NCBI RefSeq assembly: GCF_023617245.1
Contig: NZ_CP067396.1
Span: 1,798,001-1,862,000 of the forward strand
Direction of reading: 5' to 3'
Length of the DNA: 64,000 nucleotides
DNA from: Lysobacter enzymogenes
Lineage (GTDB): Bacteria; Pseudomonadota; Gammaproteobacteria; Xanthomonadales; Xanthomonadaceae
Positions 19,550 to 28,600 of the stretch are shown piece by piece. A program made the translations under genes and the position numbers. Below the pieces are notes generated by a model that made no database searches, had not been told where the DNA came from, and saw nothing but the letters and a program-made list of their open reading frames with translations. Each line of letters begins with the position of its first letter. Positions within the stretch are counted from its first letter, which is position 1.

Positions 19550-20494
19550 TCAGGACAAGGCGAGCAAGGCCGCGCCGCGCGCGCCGCCGGCGTCGCCGAA
19601 GCGCGGCGGCACGATCGGCGGCACCTGCACGCCCTTGAACAGGTGCGCGGCGACCGCGGCCGGCAGCGCGGCGTACAGCGGCGCATGCTGCGACAGGCCG
19701 CCGCCGAGCACGATCACGTGCGGGTCCAGCGCCAGCACCAGCATGGCCAGGCCGTGGCCGAGCAGGTCGAGGTGGACGGCGCGCGCTTCTTCGGCGCGCG
19801 CATCGCCGGCGTCGGCGTCGGCGAACACCGCGCTGGCGTCGGCGGCATCGGCGCCGAAGTGGCGGTACAGCGCGACCAGCCCGCTGCCGGAGACATAGCG
19901 CTCCAGACAGCCGCGCAGGCCGCAGGCGCAGTCCAGCAGCGGCAGGTTGTGGCGCTGCAGCAGCTGCGCCGGCACGCTCCAGTGACCCCATTCGCCGGCG
20001 ATGCCGTTGAAGCCGGACACCAGCCGGCCGTGCAGGCAATAGCCGCCGCCGGCGCCGGTGCCGAGGATCGCGCCGAACATGCTCGGATAGCCGTCGGCGG
20101 CGCCGCCGTGCGCTTCGGACAGGGCGAAGCACTGCAGGTCGTTGCCGAAACGCAGCGGCCGGCGCAGGCGCGTCTGCAAATCGGCGGCGACGTTGCGGCC
20201 GGTCAGCGCCGGCACGTTGGCGCTGAGCTGCAGGCCGCTGCGGCGGTCGCGCACGCCGGGCAGGGCGATGCCGACCGCGACGTCGGCCTGGACCCGCGCG
20301 GCGCGGGCGAGTTGGGCGTCGGCATCGCTCACCAGCGTTTCCAGCGCGCTCAGGAAGCCGTCGTAATCGCCCTGCGGGGTGGCGATGCGGCGGCGGTGCA
20401 GCACCTGCAATGCGGCATCGCAGGCGACCAGTTCGATCTTGGTGCCGCCGATGTCGATGCCGTAGCCGACCGCGGCGCGTGCGGGTTCAGACAT
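19550..20494 (-). CDS. ROK family N-acetylhexosamine (probably GalNAc) kinase
   Basis: Protein of 314 residues. ROK features: ATP-binding IDIGGTKIEL, GVRDRRSGLQLSANVPAL, the substrate/zinc region GFNGIAGEWGHW, a zinc-binding C-A-C-G-x-x-G-C cluster (CACGLRGCLERYVSG), and GTGAGGG. NagK-type ROK kinases phosphorylate GlcNAc at O6. Placed between agaS and agaZ, the likely substrate is GalNAc (the AgaK role), giving GalNAc-6-phosphate for NagA/AgaA. It starts 7 bp after the agaS stop. GlcNAc specificity cannot be excluded by sequence. Confidence 0.88.
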   Translation of the reverse strand: MSEPARAAVGYGIDIGGTKIELVACDAALQVLHRRRIATPQGDYDGFLSALETLVSDADAQLARAARVQADVAVGIALPGVRDRRSGLQLSANVPALTGRNVAADLQTRLRRPLRFGNDLQCFALSEAHGGAADGYPSMFGAILGTGAGGGYCLHGRLVSGFNGIAGEWGHWSVPAQLLQRHNLPLLDCACGLRGCLERYVSGSGLVALYRHFGADAADASAVFADADAGDARAEEARAVHLDLLGHGLAMLVLALDPHVIVLGGGLSQHAPLYAALPAAVAAHLFKGVQVPPIVPPRFGDAGGARGAALLALS

Positions 20495-20501
20495 GAGGCT
20501 C

Positions 20502-21701
20502 TCAGCCCTGGTGGATGGTGACGCCCTTGACCACGCGGTTGACGGTGCCGTCGGGGAACGGATTGTCCGGGGTCAGGCCGAGCGCGGCCGAGCGCTGCAG
20601 CGCGAACACCTGGGCGAAGGTCAGCCACACCGGCGCCAGCCAGCTGTCTGCCAGCGTGCTGTCTGCCAGCGTGCTGTCTGCCAGCGTGCCGTCGTCCAGC
20701 GGCGGCACGCGCAGGCTGTAGTCGTCGCCGCCGCCGATATCCGAATGCGGGCCGATCGCCAGCACCTGCCCGGCCACGCCGTCGCGGCGCAGTTCGTCCA
20801 GCAGGTCTTGCTCGTAGCGGCGCGCCAGCGCGTGGTTGCTGCGCATCATCACCACCAGGGTAGCGCCGTCGAGGGTCGACTTGGGACCGTGGCGGAAACC
20901 CAGCGGGGTGTTGGCCAGGGCCAGCACCTGCCCGGCGGTGAGTTCGAGCACTTTCAGCGCGGCTTCGCGCGCCAGCGCTTCCAGCGGACCGCTGGCGAGG
21001 TAGATCACGCGCTGGAACGGCCGCTGCGCCAGTGCGCCGGCGGCCTGGCTCCACTGGGCGAGACCTTCGCGCGCCAGCGTGGCGGCCTGGCGCAGGTGCT
21101 CCAGGCGCTGTTGCCACGGCGCCGTGTCGAACACGCACAGCGCCGCCAGCAGCATGCAGCTCAGGCTGCTGGTCATGGCGAACGCGCGGTCGCAACTGGC
21201 CGCCGGCATCAGCAGGGTGCAGGTGTCCTCGCGGCCCTGGCCGCGGCGCGCCAGTTCGCCGTCGGCGTTGCAGGTGATGTCGAGAAAGCGCGCGTCGTCG
21301 ACCTGCGCGCGCAGCAGGTCGACCGCGGCCACGCTTTCCGGGCTGGAGCCGCTGCGGCCGAACGACACCAGCAGGGTCGGGCGGTCGCGTTGCAGGTACA
21401 GCGCCGGATGGGTGAGCAGGCTGGTGGTGTGCACGGCGCGCACGTCGGCCGGCCACTGCGCGTTGATGCGGTCGGCGACCATGTCGGCGATGAAGCCGGA
21501 ACTGCCGGCGCCGGTGAACAGCACGCGCTGGCGCGGATCGTCGAGGCGGTCGCCGAGGAAGGCTTGCACGCGTTCGCGCGCCTGCGCCAGGTCGGCGGCC
21601 AGTTGTTCCCACAGCGCCGGCTGCTGGGCGATTTCGGCGGCGGTGTCGGCTCCGCCCAGGCGCTGCCAGGCGGACGAGTCGGAAAGCGGAGTGACGTCCA
21701 T
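20502..21701 (-). CDS. agaS: Galactosamine-6-phosphate deaminase/isomerase (SIS family, AgaS)
   Basis: Protein of 399 residues with two SIS domains: VLFTGAGSSGFIADMVAD and LLVSFGRSGSSPESVAAVDL in the first, VIYLASGPLEALAREAALKVLELT and GFRHGPKSTLD in the second. AgaS converts galactosamine-6-phosphate to tagatose-6-phosphate and ammonia. The start at 21701 has AGGA 8 nt upstream. It is the first gene of the minus-strand aga operon and faces the CTTTC operator region. An oddity is a run of three perfect 15-bp repeats (20643-20687) encoding a repeated L-A-D-S-T segment near the C-terminus, in a likely surface loop. Confidence 0.92.
   Translation of the reverse strand: MDVTPLSDSSAWQRLGGADTAAEIAQQPALWEQLAADLAQARERVQAFLGDRLDDPRQRVLFTGAGSSGFIADMVADRINAQWPADVRAVHTTSLLTHPALYLQRDRPTLLVSFGRSGSSPESVAAVDLLRAQVDDARFLDITCNADGELARRGQGREDTCTLLMPAASCDRAFAMTSSLSCMLLAALCVFDTAPWQQRLEHLRQAATLAREGLAQWSQAAGALAQRPFQRVIYLASGPLEALAREAALKVLELTAGQVLALANTPLGFRHGPKSTLDGATLVVMMRSNHALARRYEQDLLDELRRDGVAGQVLAIGPHSDIGGGDDYSLRVPPLDDGTLADSTLADSTLADSWLAPVWLTFAQVFALQRSAALGLTPDNPFPDGTVNRVVKGVTIHQG
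20643..20687. repeat. Three perfect in-frame 15-bp tandem repeats inside agaS
   Basis: The unit GCTGTCTGCCAGCGT occurs three times without mismatch at 20643-20657, 20658-20672 and 20673-20687. A fourth, diverged unit follows. In the protein this gives the repeated pentapeptide L-A-D-S-T. Copy-number change keeps the reading frame. Confidence 0.9.
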
Positions 21702-21739
21702 GGATGATTCCTGTTGAGCGACGGCACGATCAGCGTTTT

Positions 21740-21956
21740 CTTTCGGAAAGTCAAATATCGAAAGCAAAACAAAAGAAGTTGGCCGGATAGGCCTGGCGTG
21801 CGATGCCGTGAAGACAAAGCGAAAGATCGATGGAGTCGCGCTTTCGTTACGCGCTTAACAGGCGTTTTCACGATATTTAGAAAGTATTGCATTGCACAAA
21901 CTTTCGTTTTAGGTGAGAAATTCTTCCTTTTTGCTTTCAATTTATTGACAGCTTTC
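21740..21956. promoter_or_regulatory. Cluster of CTTTC motifs: probable AgaR operator between divergent arms
   Basis: Nine CTTTC motifs lie in 217 AT-rich bases. On plus they start at 21740, 21841, 21901, 21934 and 21952; on minus they occupy 21746-21750, 21760-21764, 21821-21825 and 21880-21884. The pair at 21740-21750 forms an inverted repeat (CTTTC-G-GAAAG). Repeated CTTTC is the known recognition theme of AgaR-type DeoR repressors. The region separates agaS (minus) from the GH31 gene (plus) and so can control both arms. The rest of the 21702-22050 gap holds the two promoter regions and no gene. Confidence 0.75.
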
Positions 21957-21974
21957 GAAACCCTGCCCTAGAGT
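21945..21974 (+). promoter_or_regulatory. Predicted promoter of the GH31 gene
   Basis: A consensus -35 TTGACA (21945-21950) and a -10 TAGAGT (21969-21974) are separated by 18 bp. A CTTTC motif at 21952-21956 lies between them, where bound repressor would block polymerase. Confidence 0.6.
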
Positions 21975-22050
21975 CGGCCGCAACCGCTGTTGGTCGTCTG
22001 GTTTTCGGAATGCCCGTCGAACGGGCCTTGGGGGCAAGGTGGAATTCCGT

Positions 22051-25000
22051 GTGCGTCGTCCGCGATCGTCGAGCGCGCTTTCTCCGAGCGCGGCCTCGGC
22101 CGGTGCGTCCCGTCCGGGCGCGCCGTTGCGCATCGCGATCCTCGCCGCGCTGTGCGCCGGCGCGCTGCCGGCGTCGGCCGAGCCGGTCGGCAACCTGCGT
22201 GCGGTGCGCGCCGGCGCCGGCGCGACGCCGAACTGGGAGCTGAGCACCGACAGCGGCAGCGTGCTGCGCATCGAGGTGCTGGCCGACGACATCGTGCGGG
22301 TCCAGGCCGGGCGCGGCGGCAAGCTCAGCGGCGCCGGCGACAAGGCCGCGCCGATCGTGTTGCCGCAGCCGGCGGCCCAGGTCGAGGCTGCGCTGGAAGA
22401 AGATGCCGCCGAGGTGCGCGTGCGCACCGGCGCGCTGGTCCTGCACGTGCAGCGCCAGCCATTGAAGTTGAGCCTGGAGCGCATCGACGGCGAGCGCCGC
22501 GCGCCGCTGTGGCGGGAACTGCAGCCGCTGGACCTGGACGCCAGCCAGAGCGTGCAGGTGCTGTCCTCGCAACCCGACGAAGCCTTCTACGGCGGCGGCC
22601 AGCAGAACGGCCGCTATCAGTTCAAGGGCCGCGAAGTGGAAGTCTCGTACTCCGGCGGCTGGGAAGAGGGCGACCGCCCCAGCCCGGCGCCGATGCTGCT
22701 GAGCTCGCGCGGCTGGGGCATGTTGCGCAACACCTGGAGCGACGGCGGCTACGACCTGCGCCAGGGCGACCAGGCCACCTTGCTGCACCGCGAGGACCGA
22801 TTCGACGCCTACTACTTCGTCGGCGAACTGCCGCGCCTGCTCGAACGCTACACCCGCCTGACCGGCCGCCCGGTGCTGCTGCCGCGCTGGGCGCTGTCCT
22901 ACGGCGACGCCGATTGCTACAACGACGGCGACAACGGCAAGAAGCCCGGCACCGTGCCCGAGGGCTGGCACGACGGCCCCACCGGCACCACGCCCGACGT
23001 GGTCGAGAGCGTGGCGCGCCAGTACCGCGGACACGACATGCCCGGCGGCTGGATCCTGCCCAACGACGGTTACGGCTGCGGCTACAAGCAACTGCCCGAG
23101 ACGGTGAAAGGGCTGGCGAAATACGGCTTCCGCACCGGCCTGTGGACCGAGAACGGGGTCGACAAGATCGCCTGGGAAGTCGGCACCGCCGGCAGCCGGG
23201 TGCAGAAGCTCGACGTGGCCTGGACCGGCAAGGGCTACCAGTTCGCGCTCGACGCCAATCAGTCGGCGTTCGACGGGATCATGAAGAATTCCGATTCGCG
23301 CCCGTTCCTGTGGACGGTGATGGGCTGGGCCGGCATCCAGCGCTATGCGGTGGCCTGGACCGGCGACCAGAGCGCGAGCTGGGACTACATCCGCTGGCAC
23401 GTGCCGACCCTGGTCGGCTCGGGCCTGTCGGGCATGGCCTACGCCACCGGCGACGTCGACGCGATCTTCGGCGGCAGCGCCGAGACCTACACCCGCGATC
23501 TGCAATGGAAGGCGTTCACCCCGGTGCTGATGGGCATGTCGGGCTGGTCGTCGAACGCGCGCAAGCATCCGTGGTGGTTCGACGAGCCCTACCGCAGCAT
23601 CAACCGCGACTACCTGAAACTGAAGATGCGGCTGACGCCGTACATGTATGGCCTGGTGCACGAGGCCGCGCAGAGCGGCGCGCCGCCGGTGCGCGGTTTG
23701 ATGTGGGACTACCCGCAAGACCCGCACGCGCGCGACGAAGCCTACAAGTACCAGTTCCTGCTCGGCCGCGACCTGCTGGTCGCGCCGGTGTACCGCAGCC
23801 AGGCCGCGAGCCGCGGCTGGCGGCGCGGCATCCACCTGCCGGCCGGGCGCTGGATCGACTACTGGGACGGGCGCAGCGTGCAGGCCGGCGCGGCCGGGCG
23901 CGAGCTCGATCGCGCGGTCGAACTGGCGACGTTGCCGGTGTTCGTGCGCGCCGGCGCGATCGTGCCGATGCACCCGGCGATGCTCTACGACGGCGAGAAG
24001 CCGCTCGACGAAATTACTTTCGACCTGTATCCGCAGGGCGAGTCGCAGTATGCGATGTACGAGGACGACGGCAACACCCGCCGTTACGAACAGGGCGAGT
24101 CGAGCACCCAGCAGGTGCGCATGAGCGCGCCGGCGAGCGGCAGCGGTCCGGTGGCGGTGGCGATCGACGCGGTGCAGGGCCAGTACCGAGGCCAGCTGTC
24201 GCAGCGCCGCTACGCGCTGCGCGTGCTCAGCCGGCAGGCGCCGCGCGCGGTGACGCTGGACGGCCGCGCATTGCCGAAGCTGGCCGACGCCGCCGCGCTG
24301 CAGGCGGCGCCGGAAGGCTGGTACTTCGATCCGAACGAACGTAAGGGCAGCGTGCACGTGCGCAGCGCCGCGGTGGACATCCGCAAGCCGTTGCAGTTCG
24401 CGCTGGACTTCGCCGTCGCCGCGGCGCCCGCCGACGATGCGTATCCGGCCGCTCCGGCGTTGGGCCGCGCGCTGCCGGCCGACAGCTTGCTGGTGGTCAA
24501 CCGTCCGGCCGAAGAGCCCGGGCACGCGCTGGAAAACGCCTTCGACGACGATCCCAAGACTTGGTTCCGCAGCATCCGCAATCAAGCGGTGCGCACCGGT
24601 GCGCACGAATGGACGATCGGGTTCGGCGAACGCAAGCTGATCGACGGCATCGAGCTGGCGCCGCGCAACGACAAGAACTGGAAGCACGGCCAGGTCCGCG
24701 ACTACGAGGTCTACCTGGGCGACAGCAACGGCGAGTGGGGCGAACCGGTCGCGCGCGGTCGCTTGCAGCTCAAGCAGGACACCCAGCGCATCGAGTTCCC
24801 CGCGCGCGCCGGCCGCCTGCTGCGTTTCCGCGTGCTCAGCGTGCAGAACCCCGAGGGCGACGGCGCTTCCGCGACCGATCCGATGGTCACCGCGGCGCAG
24901 GCCGGCGCCGCGCGCGCGGTCGATGCGCTGCAACCGCGCGATGTCGGCCCGATCGCGCTGGCGAGCTTCCACATCCTCGAACACCAGCAGGCCGAACGCC

Positions 25001-25452
25001 CGCAACAGCAGCGCTATCTGTCCGAACTGCCGCTGCCGCCCGCGCTGGCCGCGCAGGTGCGCGCCGACCGCTCGTTCGGCGCCGACCGGCCGCTGCGCAT
25101 GAACGGCCTGCTGTTCCGCCGCGGTCTCGGCGTCGGCGCGGCCAGCCGCATCGATCTGAAATTGCAGGGTCAATGGCGCTTGCTGCGCGCCGACCTCGGC
25201 ATCGACGACGCCTGCCGCGCGGCCGGCGGCCTGCAGTTCCAGGTCTGGGGCGACGGCCGCCTGCTCTACGACAGCGGTCTGGTCAAGGCGCCGGGCGTGG
25301 TCAAGCCCGAACTCGACATCCGCGGCCTGTCCGCATTGAGCCTGCGCACGCTCGGCGCGCAGGGCAGCCAACCCGCCCAGGTCTGCGCGAACTGGGCCAA
25401 CGCCGCGCTGATCGGTCAGGAGGGCGACAGCGCCAGCATCCTCGCGCCGTGA
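22051..25452 (+). CDS. Exported GH31 glycosidase with CBM32-like and NPCBM domains; candidate alpha-N-acetylgalactosaminidase
   Basis: Protein of 1133 residues if translated from GTG 22051, chosen because AGGTGG lies 8 nt upstream (GTG 22039 is the alternative). Signal peptide ends near LPASA. A GH31 N-terminal beta-sandwich leads to the barrel, with likely nucleophile Asp388 in QKLDVAWTGKGY and acid/base Asp439 in WTGDQSASWDYIRWHVP. About residues 810-950 look like an F5/8 type C (CBM32) domain (ENAFDDDPKTWFRS). About 985-1130 look like an NPCBM domain (NGLLFRRGLGVGAAS). GH31 covers alpha-glucosidase, alpha-galactosidase and alpha-GalNAcase activities. Sharing a control region with the aga operon makes alpha-GalNAc removal from glycoproteins or mucin-like glycans the best prediction. 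Specificity is inferred from context. Confidence 0.85.
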   Translation: MRRPRSSSALSPSAASAGASRPGAPLRIAILAALCAGALPASAEPVGNLRAVRAGAGATPNWELSTDSGSVLRIEVLADDIVRVQAGRGGKLSGAGDKAAPIVLPQPAAQVEAALEEDAAEVRVRTGALVLHVQRQPLKLSLERIDGERRAPLWRELQPLDLDASQSVQVLSSQPDEAFYGGGQQNGRYQFKGREVEVSYSGGWEEGDRPSPAPMLLSSRGWGMLRNTWSDGGYDLRQGDQATLLHREDRFDAYYFVGELPRLLERYTRLTGRPVLLPRWALSYGDADCYNDGDNGKKPGTVPEGWHDGPTGTTPDVVESVARQYRGHDMPGGWILPNDGYGCGYKQLPETVKGLAKYGFRTGLWTENGVDKIAWEVGTAGSRVQKLDVAWTGKGYQFALDANQSAFDGIMKNSDSRPFLWTVMGWAGIQRYAVAWTGDQSASWDYIRWHVPTLVGSGLSGMAYATGDVDAIFGGSAETYTRDLQWKAFTPVLMGMSGWSSNARKHPWWFDEPYRSINRDYLKLKMRLTPYMYGLVHEAAQSGAPPVRGLMWDYPQDPHARDEAYKYQFLLGRDLLVAPVYRSQAASRGWRRGIHLPAGRWIDYWDGRSVQAGAAGRELDRAVELATLPVFVRAGAIVPMHPAMLYDGEKPLDEITFDLYPQGESQYAMYEDDGNTRRYEQGESSTQQVRMSAPASGSGPVAVAIDAVQGQYRGQLSQRRYALRVLSRQAPRAVTLDGRALPKLADAAALQAAPEGWYFDPNERKGSVHVRSAAVDIRKPLQFALDFAVAAAPADDAYPAAPALGRALPADSLLVVNRPAEEPGHALENAFDDDPKTWFRSIRNQAVRTGAHEWTIGFGERKLIDGIELAPRNDKNWKHGQVRDYEVYLGDSNGEWGEPVARGRLQLKQDTQRIEFPARAGRLLRFRVLSVQNPEGDGASATDPMVTAAQAGAARAVDALQPRDVGPIALASFHILEHQQAERPQQQRYLSELPLPPALAAQVRADRSFGADRPLRMNGLLFRRGLGVGAASRIDLKLQGQWRLLRADLGIDDACRAAGGLQFQVWGDGRLLYDSGLVKAPGVVKPELDIRGLSALSLRTLGAQGSQPAQVCANWANAALIGQEGDSASILAP

Positions 25453-25656
25453 GCCGGCGCACCGTCCCGCCATACCGCCCGCCGTCCGTCCCGCACCGAA
25501 CAGGTAGCGCCTAACTCCGAATCCGCAACGCAGCACCCAAACGCAACACCGCTCCTCCCCCGCCCATACCGACTGCGGCCCGATGGCCGCGGCCCGGGAT
25601 CGCTGTTGCCTTCATTCCGCCATTCGCGCCGCAGTCATCCTGCCAGGAGAGTTCCG

Positions 25657-28600
25657 ATGTCGCCCGCCAGCCGTCGCCCGCGCCGTCACAGCGCCCACCG
25701 TTCCACCCCGCGTTTCCCAGTCGCGCCGCTGTCGCTGGCGCTCGCCGCCGCGCTGCTCGGCCACGCGTCCATCGCCGCCGCACAGGAGCAGGGCAGCGAC
25801 GGCGCGGACGGCAAGAGCAAGACCACCGAACTCTCGCGCGTGGAGGTCACCGGTTCCAACATCCGCCGCCTGGACGTGGAAACCGCCTCGCCGGTGCAGG
25901 TGATCAGCAAGCAGGACATCGAGAACATGGGCGCGCGCACGCTGCTGCAGGTGCTCGACAACCTGCCGGCCGCGCGCCCGGCGCAGCAGGACTCGCGCTC
26001 GCTGTTCACCGGTTCCGACGGCGCCTCGCAGGCCAATCTGCGCGGCCTCGGCGCGCAGGCGACGCTGGTGCTGCTCAACGGCCGCCGCCTGTCGTACTAC
26101 GGCGCGCCGGCCGGATTCCAGACCCAGTTCGTCAACATCGACTCGATCCCCGCCGCGGCGATCGAACGCATGGAAGTGCTGACCGACGGCGCCTCGGCCG
26201 TGTACGGCACCGACGCGATGGCCGGCGTGATCAACGTGATCACCAAGCGCAACTACCAGGGCGCCGAGATCACCGCGACCACCGACCTGTCCTCGCGCAT
26301 CGACTCCTACGGCGAGCACCAAGCCAGCATTACCGCCGGCTTCGGCGACCTCGACCGCGACCGCTACAACGTCTACGGCTCGTTCAACTTCTACCGTCGC
26401 GACGCGATCCCGCTGAGCGACTTCTACGACAAGCGGCCGAACCAGTACTACATCAACAATCCGAACTACATCAAGAACCTGCGCCTGGGCACCGGCAGCA
26501 AGCCGGGCGAGTTCAATCCCGGTACCTACTTCGCCTTCGATCCGCGCACCGGCGCGCGCGTGCAGGAGGCCGCGCCCGGCTGCAACAACGTGCTCACCGG
26601 CGAAGCCGCCGGCCCGCGTTGCATCTGGCAGACCTGGATGAACAACGAGATCGACGCCGGCGCGCAGACCGAGCGCATGACCGGCTACGTCAACGCCCAC
26701 TTCCTGATCGGCGAGAGCACTGAGGCCTTCGCCGAACTGACCTACACCGACATCGACCTGCGCGCCAACGGCGGCACCCCGCGCAGCTTCAGCACCACCA
26801 CCGGCAACCCGACCAGCTGGTTCTCGCGCGACACCGGCGCCAACGTCAACCAGTTCCTGTACCCGTTCCTGGGCCCGAACAACGAGTACAACCACGCCAG
26901 CCCCGAGCTCAAGGCGATGATGGGCGGCGTGGTCGGCCTGCAATACCTGCTGCAGGACGCCGGCAAGAACTACTTCGGCCAGCGCAACACCGACCAGAGC
27001 TATCGCGCGGTGGCCGGGATGCGCGGCAATCTCGGCGACTGGAACTGGGAAACCGCGTTCGCCACCGCCGGCAGCCACTCGATCACCTACCAGACCATCA
27101 ACGTCAACCTCGACGGCTTCCGCAAGGCCTTCGGCCCGTTCACCGTCGATCCGGGCACCGGCCGGGTGATCATCTCCGACCACCCGGCGTACAAGTTCGG
27201 CGAGATCAGCGAGGCCAACGCGGCGTTGTTGCGCGAGGCCTACCCGACCTTCGACATCCAGTCCTGGACCCGCCTGCACACCCTCGACGGCAAGATCGAA
27301 GGCCCGCTGGCGCAGCTGCCGGCCGGCGAGATGCGCGCCGCGTTCGGCTTCAACATCAGCCGCGAGACCTTCTACACCCCGGGCAACGAGGACGCCGCGC
27401 GCGGCCTGATCACCCAGCAGGGCGGCTCGTGGTTCGACGGCAAGCGCAACACCTACGCGCTGTTCGCCGAGACCGTGGCGCCGCTGACCGACAAGCTCGA
27501 ACTCGACGCCGCGCTGCGCGTGGACAAGTACCCGAACTTCAGCGCCAACGTCGCGCCGAAGATCGGCCTGAAGTACCAGGTCATGCCGCAGCTGCTGCTG
27601 CGCGGCACTTACTCGGAAGGCTTCCGCGCGCCGAGCCTGGCCGAGGCCGGCACCGGCGGCGTGTTCGCCCAGCTCGGCGGTTTCCGCGACGAACTGCGCT
27701 GCAACGAGACCAACGCCATCGCCAACCTGCTGCGCCAGTCGCGCCGCGCCGGCGACGTCGACCTCGGCAACTCGCTGCTCAACGCCGACTGCAGCCGCAC
27801 CGTCGCGCGCATGACCCAGCCGAACCAGGAGCTGAAGCCGGAGAAGGCCAAGATCGCCACCCTGGGCGTGGTGTTCGAGCCGCTGGACTGGCTGTCGGTC
27901 TCGGCCGACTACTGGTTCGTCTACCGCCGCAACGAAATCGCCGCGCCGGACTTCAGCAAGATCCAGGACATCTCCGAGCTGCGCCGTTCGCCGATCACCG
28001 ACTCCGACCGCGCCGCGGTGGCGGCGCTGGCGGCGATGTGCGCCGACCCGGCCAGCGGCGTGGCCTGTCCGGGCACGCTGCCGGGCTACAGCGCCGGCAA
28101 CGTCGCCAGCGTGGTCGGCCAGTACAAGAACCGCGGCCGCACCCTGATCGACGGTTTCGACATCGACGCGCGCAGCCGCTTCTCGCTGGGCGAGTGGGGC
28201 GGGCTCAACATCGGCCTGGCCGCGACCATCGCCAACCGCAACCGCTCCTACCTCGACGACGAAAGCGGCTGGTTCTACGGCGACACCGTCGGCTACTACA
28301 ACAACCCGCGCCTGCGCGCGACGATCAACGCCGACTGGAACTACCAGAAGTTCACCACCAGCGTGTTCGTCAACTACGTCGGCGGCAGCAAGTGGGCGCG
28401 CGAGCGCGTCGACGAAGTCGACAACAACGAGCAGACCTGCACCGCCGGCTACCTGCCGGTGCCCAAGCCGCAGTGCGACGGCGCGCCGTCGTGGTGGACC
28501 GCCAACCTCAGCCTGAACTGGCGCCCGACCGACAAGCTCAACGTCGGCGTGACCGTCAAGAACCTGTTCGACCGCCTGCCGTTCTACGACCCGAACAGCT

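Noticed and set aside
19550..20494. Naming the ROK kinase as fructokinase or transcriptional repressor
   Set aside because: It has the catalytic and zinc motifs and no DNA-binding N-terminus; its aga context fits an N-acetylhexosamine kinase.
21937..25536. Minus-strand open frame of about 1199 codons
   Set aside because: It lies exactly opposite the GH31 gene, is rich in Arg/Ala/Gly/His with no domain or signal, and results from high third-position GC in the real gene.
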